Shown piece after piece: positions 1 to 8,667 of a stretch of DNA of 64,000 nt (positions are counted from its first letter, which is position 1; each line of letters starts with the position of its first letter). Source of the DNA: Rhizobium brockwellii (lineage in GTDB: Bacteria; Pseudomonadota; Alphaproteobacteria; Rhizobiales; Rhizobiaceae); assembly GCF_000769405.2 (NCBI RefSeq), contig NZ_CP053439.1:806001-870000 (forward strand), in the 5' to 3' direction. Under the pieces are notes generated by a model. The model had not been told where the DNA came from. It ran no database searches and worked only from the letters and a program-made list of their open reading frames with translations. Made by a program: the position numbers and the translations under genes.

Positions 1-42
1 GTCCGGCTACGTCGCTGTCCTTGCTCCAGACGCCACCCCACG

Positions 43-136
43 CTCCGTCCTCCTCGGGCTTGACCCGAGGATCCACTCTCGTCTCGATCAGCAGTGGGCA
101 TGGATCCCAGGCTCAGGGCCTGGGATGACGGAAGGT
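43..136. repeat. RIME-like intergenic palindromic element, copy 1
   Basis: Two adjacent palindromes are visible: a left one built on CCTCGGGCTTGACCCGAGG and a right one built on ATCCCAGGCTC/GGCCTGGGAT. They are joined by a spacer containing a GATCAGCAGTGGGCATG block. Near-identical copies lie at 16961-17056 and 17378-17471, and right-half-only copies at 4051-4092 and 15731-15770. The arrangement matches the Rhizobium intergenic mosaic elements (RIME) known from rhizobia; the name is assigned from memory of that family. Transcribed, it would form two strong hairpins. Confidence 0.8.
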
Positions 137-224
137 GGGGCGGCGACTTCCATGCCGAGATATCTGCGCCGCCAGCCTGAGGCCGATCTCGGCCGCTTGC
201 ATGGCGCCGATCTGCGTGCTAAAC

Positions 225-244
225 ACTGAACTAGATGGTTCAGT
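225..244 (+). promoter_or_regulatory. palindromic operator over the ArsR start codon
   Basis: A perfect inverted repeat ACTGAAC-N6-GTTCAGT has the ATG of the regulator inside its spacer and right arm. ArsR-family repressors bind such 12-2-12 or 7-6-7 type palindromes at their own promoters, so autoregulation is likely. No Shine-Dalgarno sequence precedes the ATG, which suggests a leaderless or nearly leaderless message. Confidence 0.65.
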
Positions 245-597
245 TTTCGACAACTCGCCTTGATGCCTCCTTTGCCGCGCTCTCGGACGCCACGCGACGT
301 GGCGTTCTGGAGCAGCTCGGGAGCGCGGATGCTTCGATCACGGAGCTCGCAGAGAACTTCCACATGACCCTCACGGGCATGAAGAAGCACATCGGTGTGT
401 TGGAGCAGGCGGGGCTGGTGACGACGGAGAAGGTCGGGCGTGTGCGGACCTGCAGGCTGGGCACACGCGGGCTCGAGGAAGAGGCGGCATGGATCGAAGC
501 GCGCCGCCAGATCTGGAATGCACGCTTCGACGCGCTTGATGACGTCATCGAGGCCCTGAAACGGAAGGAGAAAGTCGATGGGGGACAGAGCGAGTAA
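235..597 (+). CDS. ArsR-family winged-helix transcriptional regulator
   Basis: This 120-residue protein is a single winged-helix domain. Residues about 10-85 hold the helix-turn-helix, including the ATRRGVLEQL helix and the recognition segment around MTLTGMKKHIGVLE, followed by a wing with KVGRVRTCRL. The C-terminal helix is rich in acidic and aromatic residues. The cysteine pairs used by metal-sensing ArsR/SmtB members are absent, so it is more likely one of the non-metal ArsR regulators found paired with SRPBCC proteins. Its 3' end overlaps the next gene by 20 nt, which implies translational coupling. A perfect palindrome at 225-244 covers its start codon and is the likely autoregulatory site. 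Confidence 0.9.
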   Translation: MVQFSTTRLDASFAALSDATRRGVLEQLGSADASITELAENFHMTLTGMKKHIGVLEQAGLVTTEKVGRVRTCRLGTRGLEEEAAWIEARRQIWNARFDALDDVIEALKRKEKVDGGQSE

Positions 598-1072
598 CGG
601 CCGCACGGCGGTCGAACGGATATCCGAACTTGAACTCGTGGTAACGCGCACCTTCAACGGCCCGGTTCGCCTCGTATTCGACGCGTGGACCAAGCCGGAG
701 TTGTTCAAGCTGTGGTGGGCGCCGAAGTCGATGGGCGTGCCCCTGCTTTCCTGCGAGATGGATGTTCGCACCGGGGGCAGCTATCGCATCACGTTCGGAC
801 ACGGTGCCGCCGACGCCATGGCCTTCTTCGGCAAGTATCTCGACGTGTCGCCGCCATCGCGCCTCGTCTGGACCAATGACGAAGGCGGGGAGGAGGGCGC
901 CGTCACCACGGTGACCTTCGAGGAAGAGAACGGCAGGACGCTGCTGATGCTGCGGGAACTCTATCCCTCGAAGGAAGCGCTCGACCAGTCTTTCGTCGGC
1001 ATGGAAGACGCGATGCCCGAGCAGTTCGAGCAGTTGGATGAACTTCTCATCACGCTTAGCGCGAGCATGTGA
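578..1072 (+). CDS. SRPBCC (AHSA1-like) domain protein
   Basis: This 164-residue protein has the helix-grip START/SRPBCC fold of the Aha1-C-like family. It opens with the first strand LVVTRTFNGP, followed by the family motif VFDAWTKPELFKLWWAPK at about residues 33-51. Later come the GSYRITFG strand and a C-terminal helix that closes the ligand cavity. Such proteins bind hydrophobic ligands and are often coupled to ArsR regulators in bacteria; the ligand is unknown here. The start is inside the ArsR gene (20-nt overlap), and GGAG within AAACGGAAGGAGAAAG lies upstream, which supports this ATG. It probably shares the ArsR promoter and the operator at 225-244. Confidence 0.9.
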   Translation: MGDRASNGRTAVERISELELVVTRTFNGPVRLVFDAWTKPELFKLWWAPKSMGVPLLSCEMDVRTGGSYRITFGHGAADAMAFFGKYLDVSPPSRLVWTNDEGGEEGAVTTVTFEEENGRTLLMLRELYPSKEALDQSFVGMEDAMPEQFEQLDELLITLSASM

Positions 1073-1095
1073 CAGCCCGCCTTCAACTCAATTGT

Positions 1096-1830
1096 TTAGA
1101 CCGCCCGAACCTCGGCAAGCCGCTTGACTGCGTATTCGTCCTGCCAGCAGATGGCGGCTTCCCATGCGGCTGAAGCTTGCGCGGCGATGTCATGTGCGCC
1201 GTCGTCGAGATCGGCAGCGTTGTCGGGCAGCACCAGGTCAAGGTCGGGGACGTCGACATGTGACTCATCCCAGTCGATCAACGCGACCCGATCTGCGGTG
1301 ATGCGGACGTTGCCGGGGCTGTTGGGATTGCCGTGGACAACACATGTCTGACGCCCGATGAGCCGCGCCCACGCTGCTCGACATCGAATAACGCCCTCAG
1401 GCGGCATCGCGGCAAGGTTGATCCTCGTTCCGGTCTCAGTATGCAGGAGGTCGCTCGACGATCGCCAACCCGGGCGCTGCGGCCAGCCCTGCGTCAGCCG
1501 ATGCAGCTCGCGCAGCGTGTCGGCGACGCGACGCCAGTCGGACGCCGTCTCGGGCGGTCCGCCCTCCATGTATTTCATCACCACCAGACCGTTTGCGAAT
1601 AGCCGGCCGTCGGTCGTCGGTATCGGCACCGGAACGGTCATGCCTTCACGGTCGAGGTATTGCAGCAGCTCTGCTTCCCATGCAAGATCAGCGTCGCTCC
1701 TGGAGCCGAGACGAGCGACCGCGATCTGCCCGTGGACGCGAACGCTCCACACGTCGTTGGCAACGCCACCCGTGAGCCGTTCGATGCGAACCGCGTCTTC
1801 ACCCCATTGCCCGAGTGCTTCCCATCCCAT
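1096..1830 (-). CDS. aminoglycoside phosphotransferase-fold protein with altered catalytic motif
   Basis: This 244-residue protein has the APH/choline-kinase fold. A glycine-rich N-lobe opens with LTGGVANDVW at about residues 19-28, a kinase-like lysine/arginine strand follows, and the Brenner-type catalytic loop is present. The metal-binding aspartate is retained in ALIDWDES. In the catalytic loop, however, the usual HGD is HGN (HGNPNSPGN), so the catalytic aspartate is replaced by asparagine. It may be a weak kinase, a pseudokinase, or act on an unusual substrate. Aminoglycoside resistance should not be assumed. The start is supported by AAGGG about ten bases upstream. It is a single gene, antisense to its left neighbour. 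Confidence 0.8.
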   Translation of the reverse strand: MGWEALGQWGEDAVRIERLTGGVANDVWSVRVHGQIAVARLGSRSDADLAWEAELLQYLDREGMTVPVPIPTTDGRLFANGLVVMKYMEGGPPETASDWRRVADTLRELHRLTQGWPQRPGWRSSSDLLHTETGTRINLAAMPPEGVIRCRAAWARLIGRQTCVVHGNPNSPGNVRITADRVALIDWDESHVDVPDLDLVLPDNAADLDDGAHDIAAQASAAWEAAICWQDEYAVKRLAEVRAV

Positions 1831-1945
1831 TGGCGATACCCTTGGCGGCCATGATTAAATTGACCGAAGAAATAGAGAAAGTTTACGACGCCACAAAGGC
1901 CGCTGGCGGCGCGAAGCTGCCGTTGGTCGCAACCCGAACGCTCAT

Positions 1946-3877
1946 TCATTCCGTTGCCCTCCGGCTTTCCCCGACAAGTTCCCATAAATCGACCTTCTCG
2001 GCCCGCCCCTTGAGCTGCACCAGGCCAAGCGGGCGAAGGGCGAAGCGATCGGCGACAGCCTCGTGGATGGCGGCGCTCACCAGGATCGAGGTGTTGAATT
2101 CCTTGTTCAGTCCTTCCAGCCGTGAGGCGACATTGATCGTATCGCCCATGGCCGTGTACTGCTGCCTGGAAATCGCGCCGAAGCTGCCGACCACCGCCGG
2201 TCCGGTGTGCAATCCAAATCGGGTGATGAGCGCGGGACGGCCATTCCGGCAGTTGGCTTCATTCAACTCGTCGACCGCTGCTTTCATGGCAAGCGCGCAT
2301 CGGCAGCCGTTTTCGGCATGTCTGGCATCCGGAACAGGGGCGTTCCACATGACGAAAATGGAATCGCCGAGATATTGCACGACAGTCCCGCCATTGCGCT
2401 CGGCGATGGTGTTCAGCAGTTCGAAATAGGCCGACAGCGTATCGACCACGTCCTCGGGCGAATGTTGCTCGGATATGGTGGTGAAGTCCCTGATGTCGGT
2501 GAACAGCACGGTCACATCCTGCCGCTGCGCCTTGACGGCAGTTCTTGCCTTGGGATCGATGATCCGCCTGACGACTTCACGCGGAACATAGAGGGCAAAC
2601 TGGCCGATGGCGTGGCGGCTTGCCGCCAGCGCGCCCGCCAGCGTGTTGATCTCCGATATGAAGGAATGGGATACGCCTTTCTCGCCGACGTCGAGATCGC
2701 CGATCCTGCGCGCCTCGTCGGCGAGGCGATAGAGGGAGCGGCTGACCATGCGCGAGAGCATCACCGAGGCAGCAACGCCCGCAATCACGAAGGCGGCCGC
2801 AATCAGGAGATTGTGCAGGAGCAGCCGATTGGCCTCTGCCACCAGATCTTCCAGGGGCACGACGATTGCGGCAACGCTTCCCTTGAACAGACCGGACACG
2901 CCGACGGGGGCGATCTGCAGGATCTGGCGTTCGCCATCGAGATCGATCCGCACAACGCCGCCGTTTGCAAAGGCCGGATCCCGCCTGAGCCTCGCCACCG
3001 TTTCGAGGCTCGTGTCGTAACTGTCTGTCGTCGTATCGACGGCAACGGCGCCATCGGCATTTTTCGACCATATGCCGAGAAGCCTGTTCATGATTGCCGG
3101 GTCGGAATGGGCGATCAGATCATCGGCATCATCGATGATATAAGCCCGCGCCCGCGGCGAAATCTCCTGCGCATCCAGCAGGCGGCTGACAGTCATCAGG
3201 TGGATGTTGATGCCGACGACAACCTGATCGTCGTCTCTCATCGGTGCTGCGATCGTCAGCGTTGGAAGCTGCAGCGTTCCCGCAACATACGGTCCGACGG
3301 ATACTTCCTCGCCGTGCTGGATGACGGATTGGTACCAGGGGCGTTGCCGCGGATCGAATGATGCATAGTCGACGTCACGCTCGGCGATCGGCCTTGCCTG
3401 GCGGTCGAGGAAGCGAAACGTCGATACGACGTCCGGCCCCTGACTGCGTGCTATCATGCGGATCGCAAAAGCCGTGCCATCGGGTGCTGCGAGGATCCGG
3501 CGGACATCCTGCCTTTGCGTGTTGATGACCTGCAGATACGAGCCGTCAGGATAGCCGGTGTAGACGCTCGTCGCGTTGGGGACGTTTCTGAGAACCTCCA
3601 GAAAGAATTGCTGTTTGGCCGTGATATCCTGGGGAGGCGGGGAGGTGAGCTGCGGCAGGGTCGATGCCAGTGCCACCGCCTCGGTGCCGCCCTGCAGCGT
3701 ATTGCGGTACCCCTCGATCAGCCGCAGGCTCATCTCGCGCATCTGCTGCACGCCCGCACTGACCGCAGCATCGCTCCCTTGCCTGAACGCCAGCCAGATG
3801 ATCGGCGTCGACGTGCAAAGCAGCGATGCGACGACCAGGACGCCGAGATGCAGTCTTAGGGGTTTGGACCAGTGCAC
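1946..3877 (-). CDS. membrane-bound Cache-HAMP class III adenylate/guanylate cyclase
   Basis: This 643-residue protein has a first membrane helix at about residues 12-32, then a roughly 300-residue extracytoplasmic region resembling a double Cache ligand-binding domain (TGYPDGSYLQ, DPRQRPWYQ). A second helix at about 345-370 leads into a HAMP-like linker. The C-terminal class III cyclase domain (about 445-625) has both metal-binding aspartates, in LFTDIRDFT and YLGDSIFVMW, and the later MGDTINVASRLEGLNK dimer segment. It should convert ATP (or GTP) to the cyclic nucleotide in response to a periplasmic ligand. Rhizobia carry many such cyclases; the signal here is unknown. It stands alone, convergent with nothing close on the plus strand. 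Confidence 0.93.
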   Translation of the reverse strand: MHWSKPLRLHLGVLVVASLLCTSTPIIWLAFRQGSDAAVSAGVQQMREMSLRLIEGYRNTLQGGTEAVALASTLPQLTSPPPQDITAKQQFFLEVLRNVPNATSVYTGYPDGSYLQVINTQRQDVRRILAAPDGTAFAIRMIARSQGPDVVSTFRFLDRQARPIAERDVDYASFDPRQRPWYQSVIQHGEEVSVGPYVAGTLQLPTLTIAAPMRDDDQVVVGINIHLMTVSRLLDAQEISPRARAYIIDDADDLIAHSDPAIMNRLLGIWSKNADGAVAVDTTTDSYDTSLETVARLRRDPAFANGGVVRIDLDGERQILQIAPVGVSGLFKGSVAAIVVPLEDLVAEANRLLLHNLLIAAAFVIAGVAASVMLSRMVSRSLYRLADEARRIGDLDVGEKGVSHSFISEINTLAGALAASRHAIGQFALYVPREVVRRIIDPKARTAVKAQRQDVTVLFTDIRDFTTISEQHSPEDVVDTLSAYFELLNTIAERNGGTVVQYLGDSIFVMWNAPVPDARHAENGCRCALAMKAAVDELNEANCRNGRPALITRFGLHTGPAVVGSFGAISRQQYTAMGDTINVASRLEGLNKEFNTSILVSAAIHEAVADRFALRPLGLVQLKGRAEKVDLWELVGESRRATE

Positions 3878-4050
3878 GAGATTTCCCCCGAAATGCGGAC
3901 ACGTCTCAGCACACGAGGCATAGCCAACGATGGCAGCTAACTGCTTTTTGAAAACTTACACAAGGCGGTGAGTGCGGTCACACCGCGCTGCGCGTCTCGG
4001 TAGAACAAGATCACCGACCGCGCCGGTATGGAACTCGCTTTTGGACACCG

Positions 4051-4092
4051 CATCTCGATCAGCAGCGGGCATGGATCCAGGCTCAGGCCTGG
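4051..4092. repeat. right half of a RIME-like element
   Basis: Only the spacer block (ATCTCGATCAGCAGCGGGC) and a shortened right palindrome (ATCCAGGCTCAGGCCTGG) are present, without the left palindrome found at 43-70. It joins directly to a second repeat type at 4093, giving a composite mosaic. Confidence 0.7.
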
Positions 4093-4232
4093 CTGCCCCT
4101 CACCCTAACCCTCTCCCCGTAAAACGGGGCGAGGGGACGTGGCAAACGCAACGTCGAGGTTGGGGGAAGCCGGTGCGGCATGTCCCTTCGCCCCGTTTAC
4201 GGGGAGAGGTGCCGGCAGGCGGATGAGGGGCT
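4093..4232. repeat. second RIME-type repeat (CCCCTCACCCTAACC family)
   Basis: The element begins with TGCCCCTCACCCTAACC and ends with GGATGAGGGGC. Inside are two GGGGAGAGG/CCTCTCCCC-type stems built on TCTCCCCGTAAAACGGGG and CCCCGTTTACGGGGAG. Between them is the block GGACGTGGCAAACGCAACGTCGAG. The same block, with the same termini, recurs at 25620-25800 inside the phage late region. It fills most of the gap between the cyclase and the next gene. Confidence 0.75.
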
Positions 4233-4296
4233 GGTCCGTTTCAGCCTCACGCAATCAACGCGAAATAGACATGCCTATGCATAAGGAAAGACACCG

Positions 4297-4767
4297 ATGC
4301 CGAAAGCGCTCCTGAACCCGCATATGCGACTGTGCTTCACAGCAATTCTTGCTTTATTGGCTATTGGTCTAAGGCCAGCAGCCGGAACGCCCCAGTGCCC
4401 TCCTCAGAATGAGCTGCTGGCGAAAGCGAAGATCGTGGTGGAGGCGCGCGTGAAATCGCTGTCGATCGGCGAATCCGGTTTGCTCCTGGCGGAAGGCGTT
4501 CCGACGCGCATGATACGGGTGGATTTGGCGATCAAGCGAGTTATCAAAGGCAAATACCCCGGAAAGGAGGCAATCGTGTACGGAGCCGCGCTTCCTCCAG
4601 GGCCGTTAAGCGAGCTGACCATGATGGCGTTGATTACCGGGCTCGGTGGCGACGACACCTTCGAATGGGAGCTTGCACGCCAAGAAATAGGAGATGGTGC
4701 GGCGTACTTTTCGATGAATGCCTGCAGCTATTACAAATTCCCAGTTTATAACGTTGGTCCCGACTGA
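4297..4767 (+). CDS. hypothetical secreted protein
   Basis: This 156-residue protein is not recognised. A signal peptide is visible at about residues 9-29 (hydrophobic AILALLAIGLRP, then AAG). The mature part is short and mixed beta, with two cysteines, CPP near the mature start and C in MNACSYYKF near the end, which could form a disulphide in the periplasm. The start has a good ribosome site (ATAAGGAAAGACACCG). It has no close co-directional neighbour and follows the composite repeat at 4051-4232. Function is unknown. Confidence 0.75.
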   Translation: MPKALLNPHMRLCFTAILALLAIGLRPAAGTPQCPPQNELLAKAKIVVEARVKSLSIGESGLLLAEGVPTRMIRVDLAIKRVIKGKYPGKEAIVYGAALPPGPLSELTMMALITGLGGDDTFEWELARQEIGDGAAYFSMNACSYYKFPVYNVGPD

Positions 4768-4897
4768 TCGATGGATTCACATCGCAATCGGCGCACGACG
4801 CGCCTCACCCACAATTCATGAAATGACAGGAGATAGGCGGCGCCGGCGAGCGGTTCGCCGCCGCTCGCCGCCCCGGCACTTTCCCGCCCCAGCCAGC

Positions 4898-5265
4898 TCA
4901 GGCCCGCTTCCGCCGCATCTGCGTGACGCTCCGCCAGACGGCCGACACCAGGAAATAGCAGGCGCCGAGGCCGGCATAGCCGGCGATGTTGGCGATGGAG
5001 GGTGGTTCCGGCATTTGCGCCTGGGCGATGAAGAAGGCGCCTGCCACGGCGGATTGGCCGCCGCTGAGGATCATCGCCCACTGGCCGCCATTGGTCTTCC
5101 AGCGCCGGGCAGCGGTTCCAAGCTGCAGCAGGCCGGAAAGATCGGCCACAGGCCAAAGACGCCGAGAACCCAGTTCATGCTCATCGTCAGGGCGACGATC
5201 ACGGCAGCCGTCGTCGCCGAACTGACGGCGACGTTGATCGCATGGCTGCGGTTGTTTGCCAGTCG
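4898..5265 (-). pseudogene. frameshifted, 5'-truncated copy of the membrane protein gene at 8668-9246
   Basis: This 0.37-kb stretch matches the last two thirds of the intact gene at 8668-9246 almost base for base. It includes the SMNWVLGVFGLW helix, the FIAQAQMPEPP loop and the QMRRKRA end. One A is missing in the run GCCGGAAAAGATC of the intact copy, so the two halves are read in different frames. The first third, including the start codon, is absent; similarity stops abruptly at TTGTTTGCCAG. No functional product is expected. It sits directly upstream of the fluoride riboswitch. Confidence 0.85.
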
Positions 5266-5321
5266 TGACCGACGGAACGGCTCGACGTTGACAGGCCGCC
5301 CATGCATGACATATGCGTTTC

Positions 5322-5388
5322 GGAACGGTAATGGATTCTGCCGGGCATCACGCCGAACCGCTTCCCCGATGAAGCTGATGACTCCTAC
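5322..5388 (+). promoter_or_regulatory. fluoride riboswitch (crcB motif)
   Basis: The segment has the layout of the crcB-motif fluoride aptamer. A 5' GGTAATGGATTCTGCC element is followed by the conserved GAACCGC strand and, at the 3' side, the diagnostic GCTGATGACTCCTAC. The 3' end of the aptamer (CTACTC, 5385-5390) can instead pair with GAGTAG at 5409-5414, with an inner CGCG/CGCG helix. That is a plausible alternative structure for gene control, although no U-run follows. The gene downstream is a CLC-F type channel, a known fluoride-export target. The match was made by eye against the known consensus. Confidence 0.85.
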
Positions 5389-5480
5389 TCAACGCGAACC
5401 ACGCGAAGGAGTAGAGTCGTGTCTGGAATTCATCTGTCGTATCCCCATTTGATTGCCGTGCTCGATGGAGCGGCGCGCCT

Positions 5481-7301
5481 ATGACGCCCGCTTCGATATT
5501 CGGTCTTCGTTTGCAGCAAATCCGCAGCCTGGCAAAATGGATCGCCGTCGTTGTTCCGATGGCGATTGCCGTTGGATCGCTCGTCGCCCTCTTCCTGTGG
5601 AGCCTCGATCGGGCGACGGAACTGCGCTTCGAATATCCATGGCTGATCTACTGCATGCCGTTCGCAGGCTTTGCCATGGTCTGGGCCTACGGCAGGTTCG
5701 GCAAGGCTGCCGAAGGCGGCAACAATCTTATCGTCGATCAAATCCATGAACCGGGCGGCGGCGTGCCGCTGCGCATGGCTCCGTTCATCCTGGTGACCAC
5801 CGTGCTGACACACCTTGTCGGCGGCTCGGCAGGGCGAGAGGGAACAGCCGTCCAGCTCGGCGGCAGTCTGGCCAGCGCCTTCGGCAAAGTCTTCAAGCTG
5901 ACCCCTGCCGATGTCCGCATCCTCCTGATGGCCGGGATCGCGGCGGGCTTCGGCGCGGTCTTCGGCACCCCGATCGCGGGTGCGGTCTTTGCGCTGGAAG
6001 TGCTCACCATCGGCCGGATGCAATACGAGGCTCTGCTTCCGGCACTCTTGGCGGCCGTCATCGCCGACTGGACCTGCCATGCCTGGAGCATCGGCCACGT
6101 TCACTATTCCATCGCCTATCTTGGCGGCGTCGGAGAGGCGGCCGGCTTCCATCTCGACGCTCTGCTTATGCTCAAGGTGGTCATTGCCGGCGTCGCCTTC
6201 GGGTTGGCAGCCCATTTCTTCGCGGAATTCTCGCATTTCGCCTCGTCTGCCTACAAGGCGATTCTGCCATACGCGCCGCTGCGTCCGGTGCTGGCGAGCA
6301 CCATCCTCATCGGCCTAGTCTCCTGTCTCGGAACCACCGAATATCTCGGCCTCGGCGTCTGGTCTCCCAATCCGCAGGACGCAACGATCCTCGGTTTCTT
6401 CCGCCCCGACCACATCGACGACTGGAGTTGGGCCTGGAAAGGGCTGTTTACCATCGTCACCCTGAGCGCAGGTTTCAAGGGTGGCGAGGTCACGCCGCTT
6501 TTCTTCATCGGCGCGGCGCTTGGAAGTGCGCTCGCCGGTGTGCTTGGTGCGCCGCCGGACCTGTTTGCGGGCCTCGGCTTCGTGGCGGTGTTCGCAGGGG
6601 CCACCAACACGCCGCTCGCCTGCATGATCATGGGGATCGAACTGTTCGGAGCGACACACTCCGTCTATCTCGCGGTCGCCTGCTTCGTCGCCTATCTCTG
6701 CAGCGGCCATTCCAGCATCTATCTCTCGCAGCGTGTCGGCGTGCCGAAGACGGCCGTCGCCAATGACATCCCCCCGGACATTTCCGTTCGCCACATGCGC
6801 GACATGAACGCAAAGGCCATGGGCGATTTGATGAGCCGCGTGCGGCTGCGCTCCCTCCGGACAACCGCAAACCTTCAGGAAAGGCCAATCGTTATGACCA
6901 GCCACAAGCTCTCCTCCCGCGAGATCGGGATGATCCGCATTTATTTGAAGCCGCGCGAGAAGGCTGTCGGCAAGGGCGGATGGTTCGGCGGCGGCAAACC
7001 GCTCTACCGGGAACTGGTGATGCAGGCCAAGGCCGCCGGCATCATGAACGCCGTCGCCCACCACACCCATTTCGGCTACTCGAACAGCGGCAAGCTTCAG
7101 GACGAAGGCTTCGAGATACCCAATCCCGACCTGACCATGTGCGTCGAACTGATCGCCGACCGTGGCCAACTCGAAGAGTTCTGCCGCACGCATGGGTCGA
7201 TCCTGACGAACAAGGTGATCATCTACAAGCACATCGAGCATTGGGATGTGCTGGGTCACGAAATCGCCACCGACGAGGCTTTGAAGCAAGCCGCCCTTTG
7301 A
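5481..7301 (+). CDS. CLC-F type fluoride/proton antiporter fused to a DUF190 domain
   Basis: This 606-residue protein starts with a CLC-type channel domain (about 15-430) of roughly ten membrane segments. The usual anion-site GSGIP is replaced by GGNNL at residues 79-83, and the gating-glutamate motif is GREGT (118-122). Both are hallmarks of the fluoride-exporting CLC-F branch rather than chloride EriC. A C-terminal DUF190 domain follows (about 475-590; [19 protein letters not shown]), a cytoplasmic PII-like fold. The fluoride riboswitch at 5322-5388 makes fluoride detoxification the likely role. GGAG about 12 nt upstream supports the start; an in-frame alternative was not seen. DUF190 is known beside CrcB and CLC-F genes, so the fusion fits a sensor or regulator role. 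Confidence 0.93.
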   Translation: MTPASIFGLRLQQIRSLAKWIAVVVPMAIAVGSLVALFLWSLDRATELRFEYPWLIYCMPFAGFAMVWAYGRFGKAAEGGNNLIVDQIHEPGGGVPLRMAPFILVTTVLTHLVGGSAGREGTAVQLGGSLASAFGKVFKLTPADVRILLMAGIAAGFGAVFGTPIAGAVFALEVLTIGRMQYEALLPALLAAVIADWTCHAWSIGHVHYSIAYLGGVGEAAGFHLDALLMLKVVIAGVAFGLAAHFFAEFSHFASSAYKAILPYAPLRPVLASTILIGLVSCLGTTEYLGLGVWSPNPQDATILGFFRPDHIDDWSWAWKGLFTIVTLSAGFKGGEVTPLFFIGAALGSALAGVLGAPPDLFAGLGFVAVFAGATNTPLACMIMGIELFGATHSVYLAVACFVAYLCSGHSSIYLSQRVGVPKTAVANDIPPDISVRHMRDMNAKAMGDLMSRVRLRSLRTTANLQERPIVMTSHKLSSREIGMIRIYLKPREKAVGKGGWFGGGKPLYRELVMQAKAAGIMNAVAHHTHFGYSNSGKLQDEGFEIPNPDLTMCVELIADRGQLEEFCRTHGSILTNKVIIYKHIEHWDVLGHEIATDEALKQAAL

Positions 7302-7380
7302 GGAGACCGGAATGATCCATCTGGTCGTCGTCTTCTTCCGTTTGTCGGGCTATTGATGATCCGGTTCAGCGGACAGGGAA

Positions 7381-7824
7381 TTGAGCATGAAGAACTTTCT
7401 CACGAGCTGGCCGTTCTGGGCGTTGCTTTCGGCGGGATTTGCAGCCCTGACGGCGATCTTCGCGAAGGTCGGCGTCGAGAATGTCAATTCCGATTTTGCC
7501 ACCTTCTTCCGCACCATCATCATCCTGATGGCGGCTGGCCTGATGCTCTCCATCACCGGAAACTGGCAGGAGCCGTCGTCGGTTTCGCCGCGAAGCTGGC
7601 TCTTCCTCGTCCTATCCGGCCTTGCCACAGGCGCGTCGTGGATTTGCTATTTCCGGGCCCTCAAGCTCGGCGATGCCGCGCGCGTGGCCCCCATCGACAA
7701 GCTGTCCGTCGTCTTCGTCTCGGTGTTTGCGGTGCTGTTCCTCGGAGAACGATTGTCGCTGCCCAACTGGCTCGGCGTGGCCATGATCGCGGGAGGAGCC
7801 GTGCTTGTCGCCTACCGGGCTTGA
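7381..7824 (+). CDS. EamA-type (DMT superfamily) half-transporter
   Basis: This 147-residue protein has about five hydrophobic segments (about 9-27, 37-55, 67-87, 93-113, 121-145). They correspond to one EamA repeat rather than the usual two. The signature stretch SWICYFRALKLGD and the later FLGERLSLPNWLG are typical of the family. Half-size members probably work as dimers, in the way EmrE-like proteins do. The substrate cannot be told. It follows the CLC-F gene by 79 nt on the same strand and could share its riboswitch-controlled transcript, which would suggest a fluoride-linked or general efflux role, but this is unproven. Confidence 0.85.
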   Translation: MSMKNFLTSWPFWALLSAGFAALTAIFAKVGVENVNSDFATFFRTIIILMAAGLMLSITGNWQEPSSVSPRSWLFLVLSGLATGASWICYFRALKLGDAARVAPIDKLSVVFVSVFAVLFLGERLSLPNWLGVAMIAGGAVLVAYRA

Positions 7825-8031
7825 GATCAACAATCAGCAGGGAGCGAGCCGGAAGAAGCCGATCGACAACGTCATCTTCCGGTTCGAGACCGCCTGGCGG
7901 CGAGGGAACCCGCAAACGAGCCGTCGGGAATTCAGGTCGCTCCGCACCGGTCGGGAGCAGGACTGTGAAAACACAGGTCGAGAATGTGAAAAACGCAAAC
8001 CATGCCGGGAAACGAAGCGAGGACCTCCAGA

Positions 8032-8607
8032 TTGAAGCAGACTCTTAGACAATTGGCAAAACGGGCCGGCCTTGCAGTCCTCGGCACCTCGGCACTCCTT
8101 GGAAGCTATCTCGGATATCTCCAGCTGTCTGGAAATTTTGCACCAGTGATCGCAGGCGAAGTATACCGGTCGGCGCAACCCTCACCCGCGGATATCCGCG
8201 AATATGCCGCGCGCAATGGCATTCGTTCCATCATAAACCTTCGGGGCGAGAACGTGGGAAAGGCCTGGTACGACGAAGAAATAGCGGTCTCCAAGGAATT
8301 GGGCATTACGCATATCAACTTCGGTATGAGTGCCCGTCGGGAGCTCGATCAGAACAAGGTCGAAGAGTTGCTTGCAACGATGCGGAGTGCTCCAAAACCC
8401 GTCTTGATCCACTGCAAGGCGGGTGCAGATCGCACGGGTCTGGCTTCCGCCCTATACCTCGCGGCTGTCGCCAAACAGGGAGAGCAGGCGGCAGAGGGCC
8501 AAATCTCGTTCTATTTTGGGCACATCTCACTCCCGTTCATTCCTGAATACGCGATGGACCGGACATTCGAGGCCATGGAGCCGATGCTCGGCCTCATCAG
8601 CAACTGA
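8032..8607 (+). CDS. membrane-anchored dual-specificity/tyrosine phosphatase-like protein
   Basis: This protein has about 191 residues if it starts at the TTG at 8032, which is preceded at good distance by GCGAGGA; an upstream ATG at 8002 would add ten residues but has no ribosome site. A single hydrophobic helix at about residues 11-30 is followed by a cysteine phosphatase domain. The P-loop is HCKAGADRTG, with nucleophilic cysteine and arginine in the C-x5-R spacing. The early motif GEVYRSAQPSPADI and the strand SIINLRGEN match the DSP/Siw14-like family. The general acid is probably in the segment following KELGITHINF. The catalytic domain probably faces the periplasm. The substrate is unknown. 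Confidence 0.85.
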   Translation: MKQTLRQLAKRAGLAVLGTSALLGSYLGYLQLSGNFAPVIAGEVYRSAQPSPADIREYAARNGIRSIINLRGENVGKAWYDEEIAVSKELGITHINFGMSARRELDQNKVEELLATMRSAPKPVLIHCKAGADRTGLASALYLAAVAKQGEQAAEGQISFYFGHISLPFIPEYAMDRTFEAMEPMLGLISN

Positions 8608-8667
8608 GCAGAGCGGACTTCAGTATGCCAAGCTCGGACGTTCCGTGCCGGTCGTCGCACTCGCGGC

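Noticed and set aside
2207..3361. 384-codon plus-strand frame over the cyclase gene
   Set aside because: It lies entirely within a well-supported minus-strand gene with catalytic motifs and shows no motif of its own.
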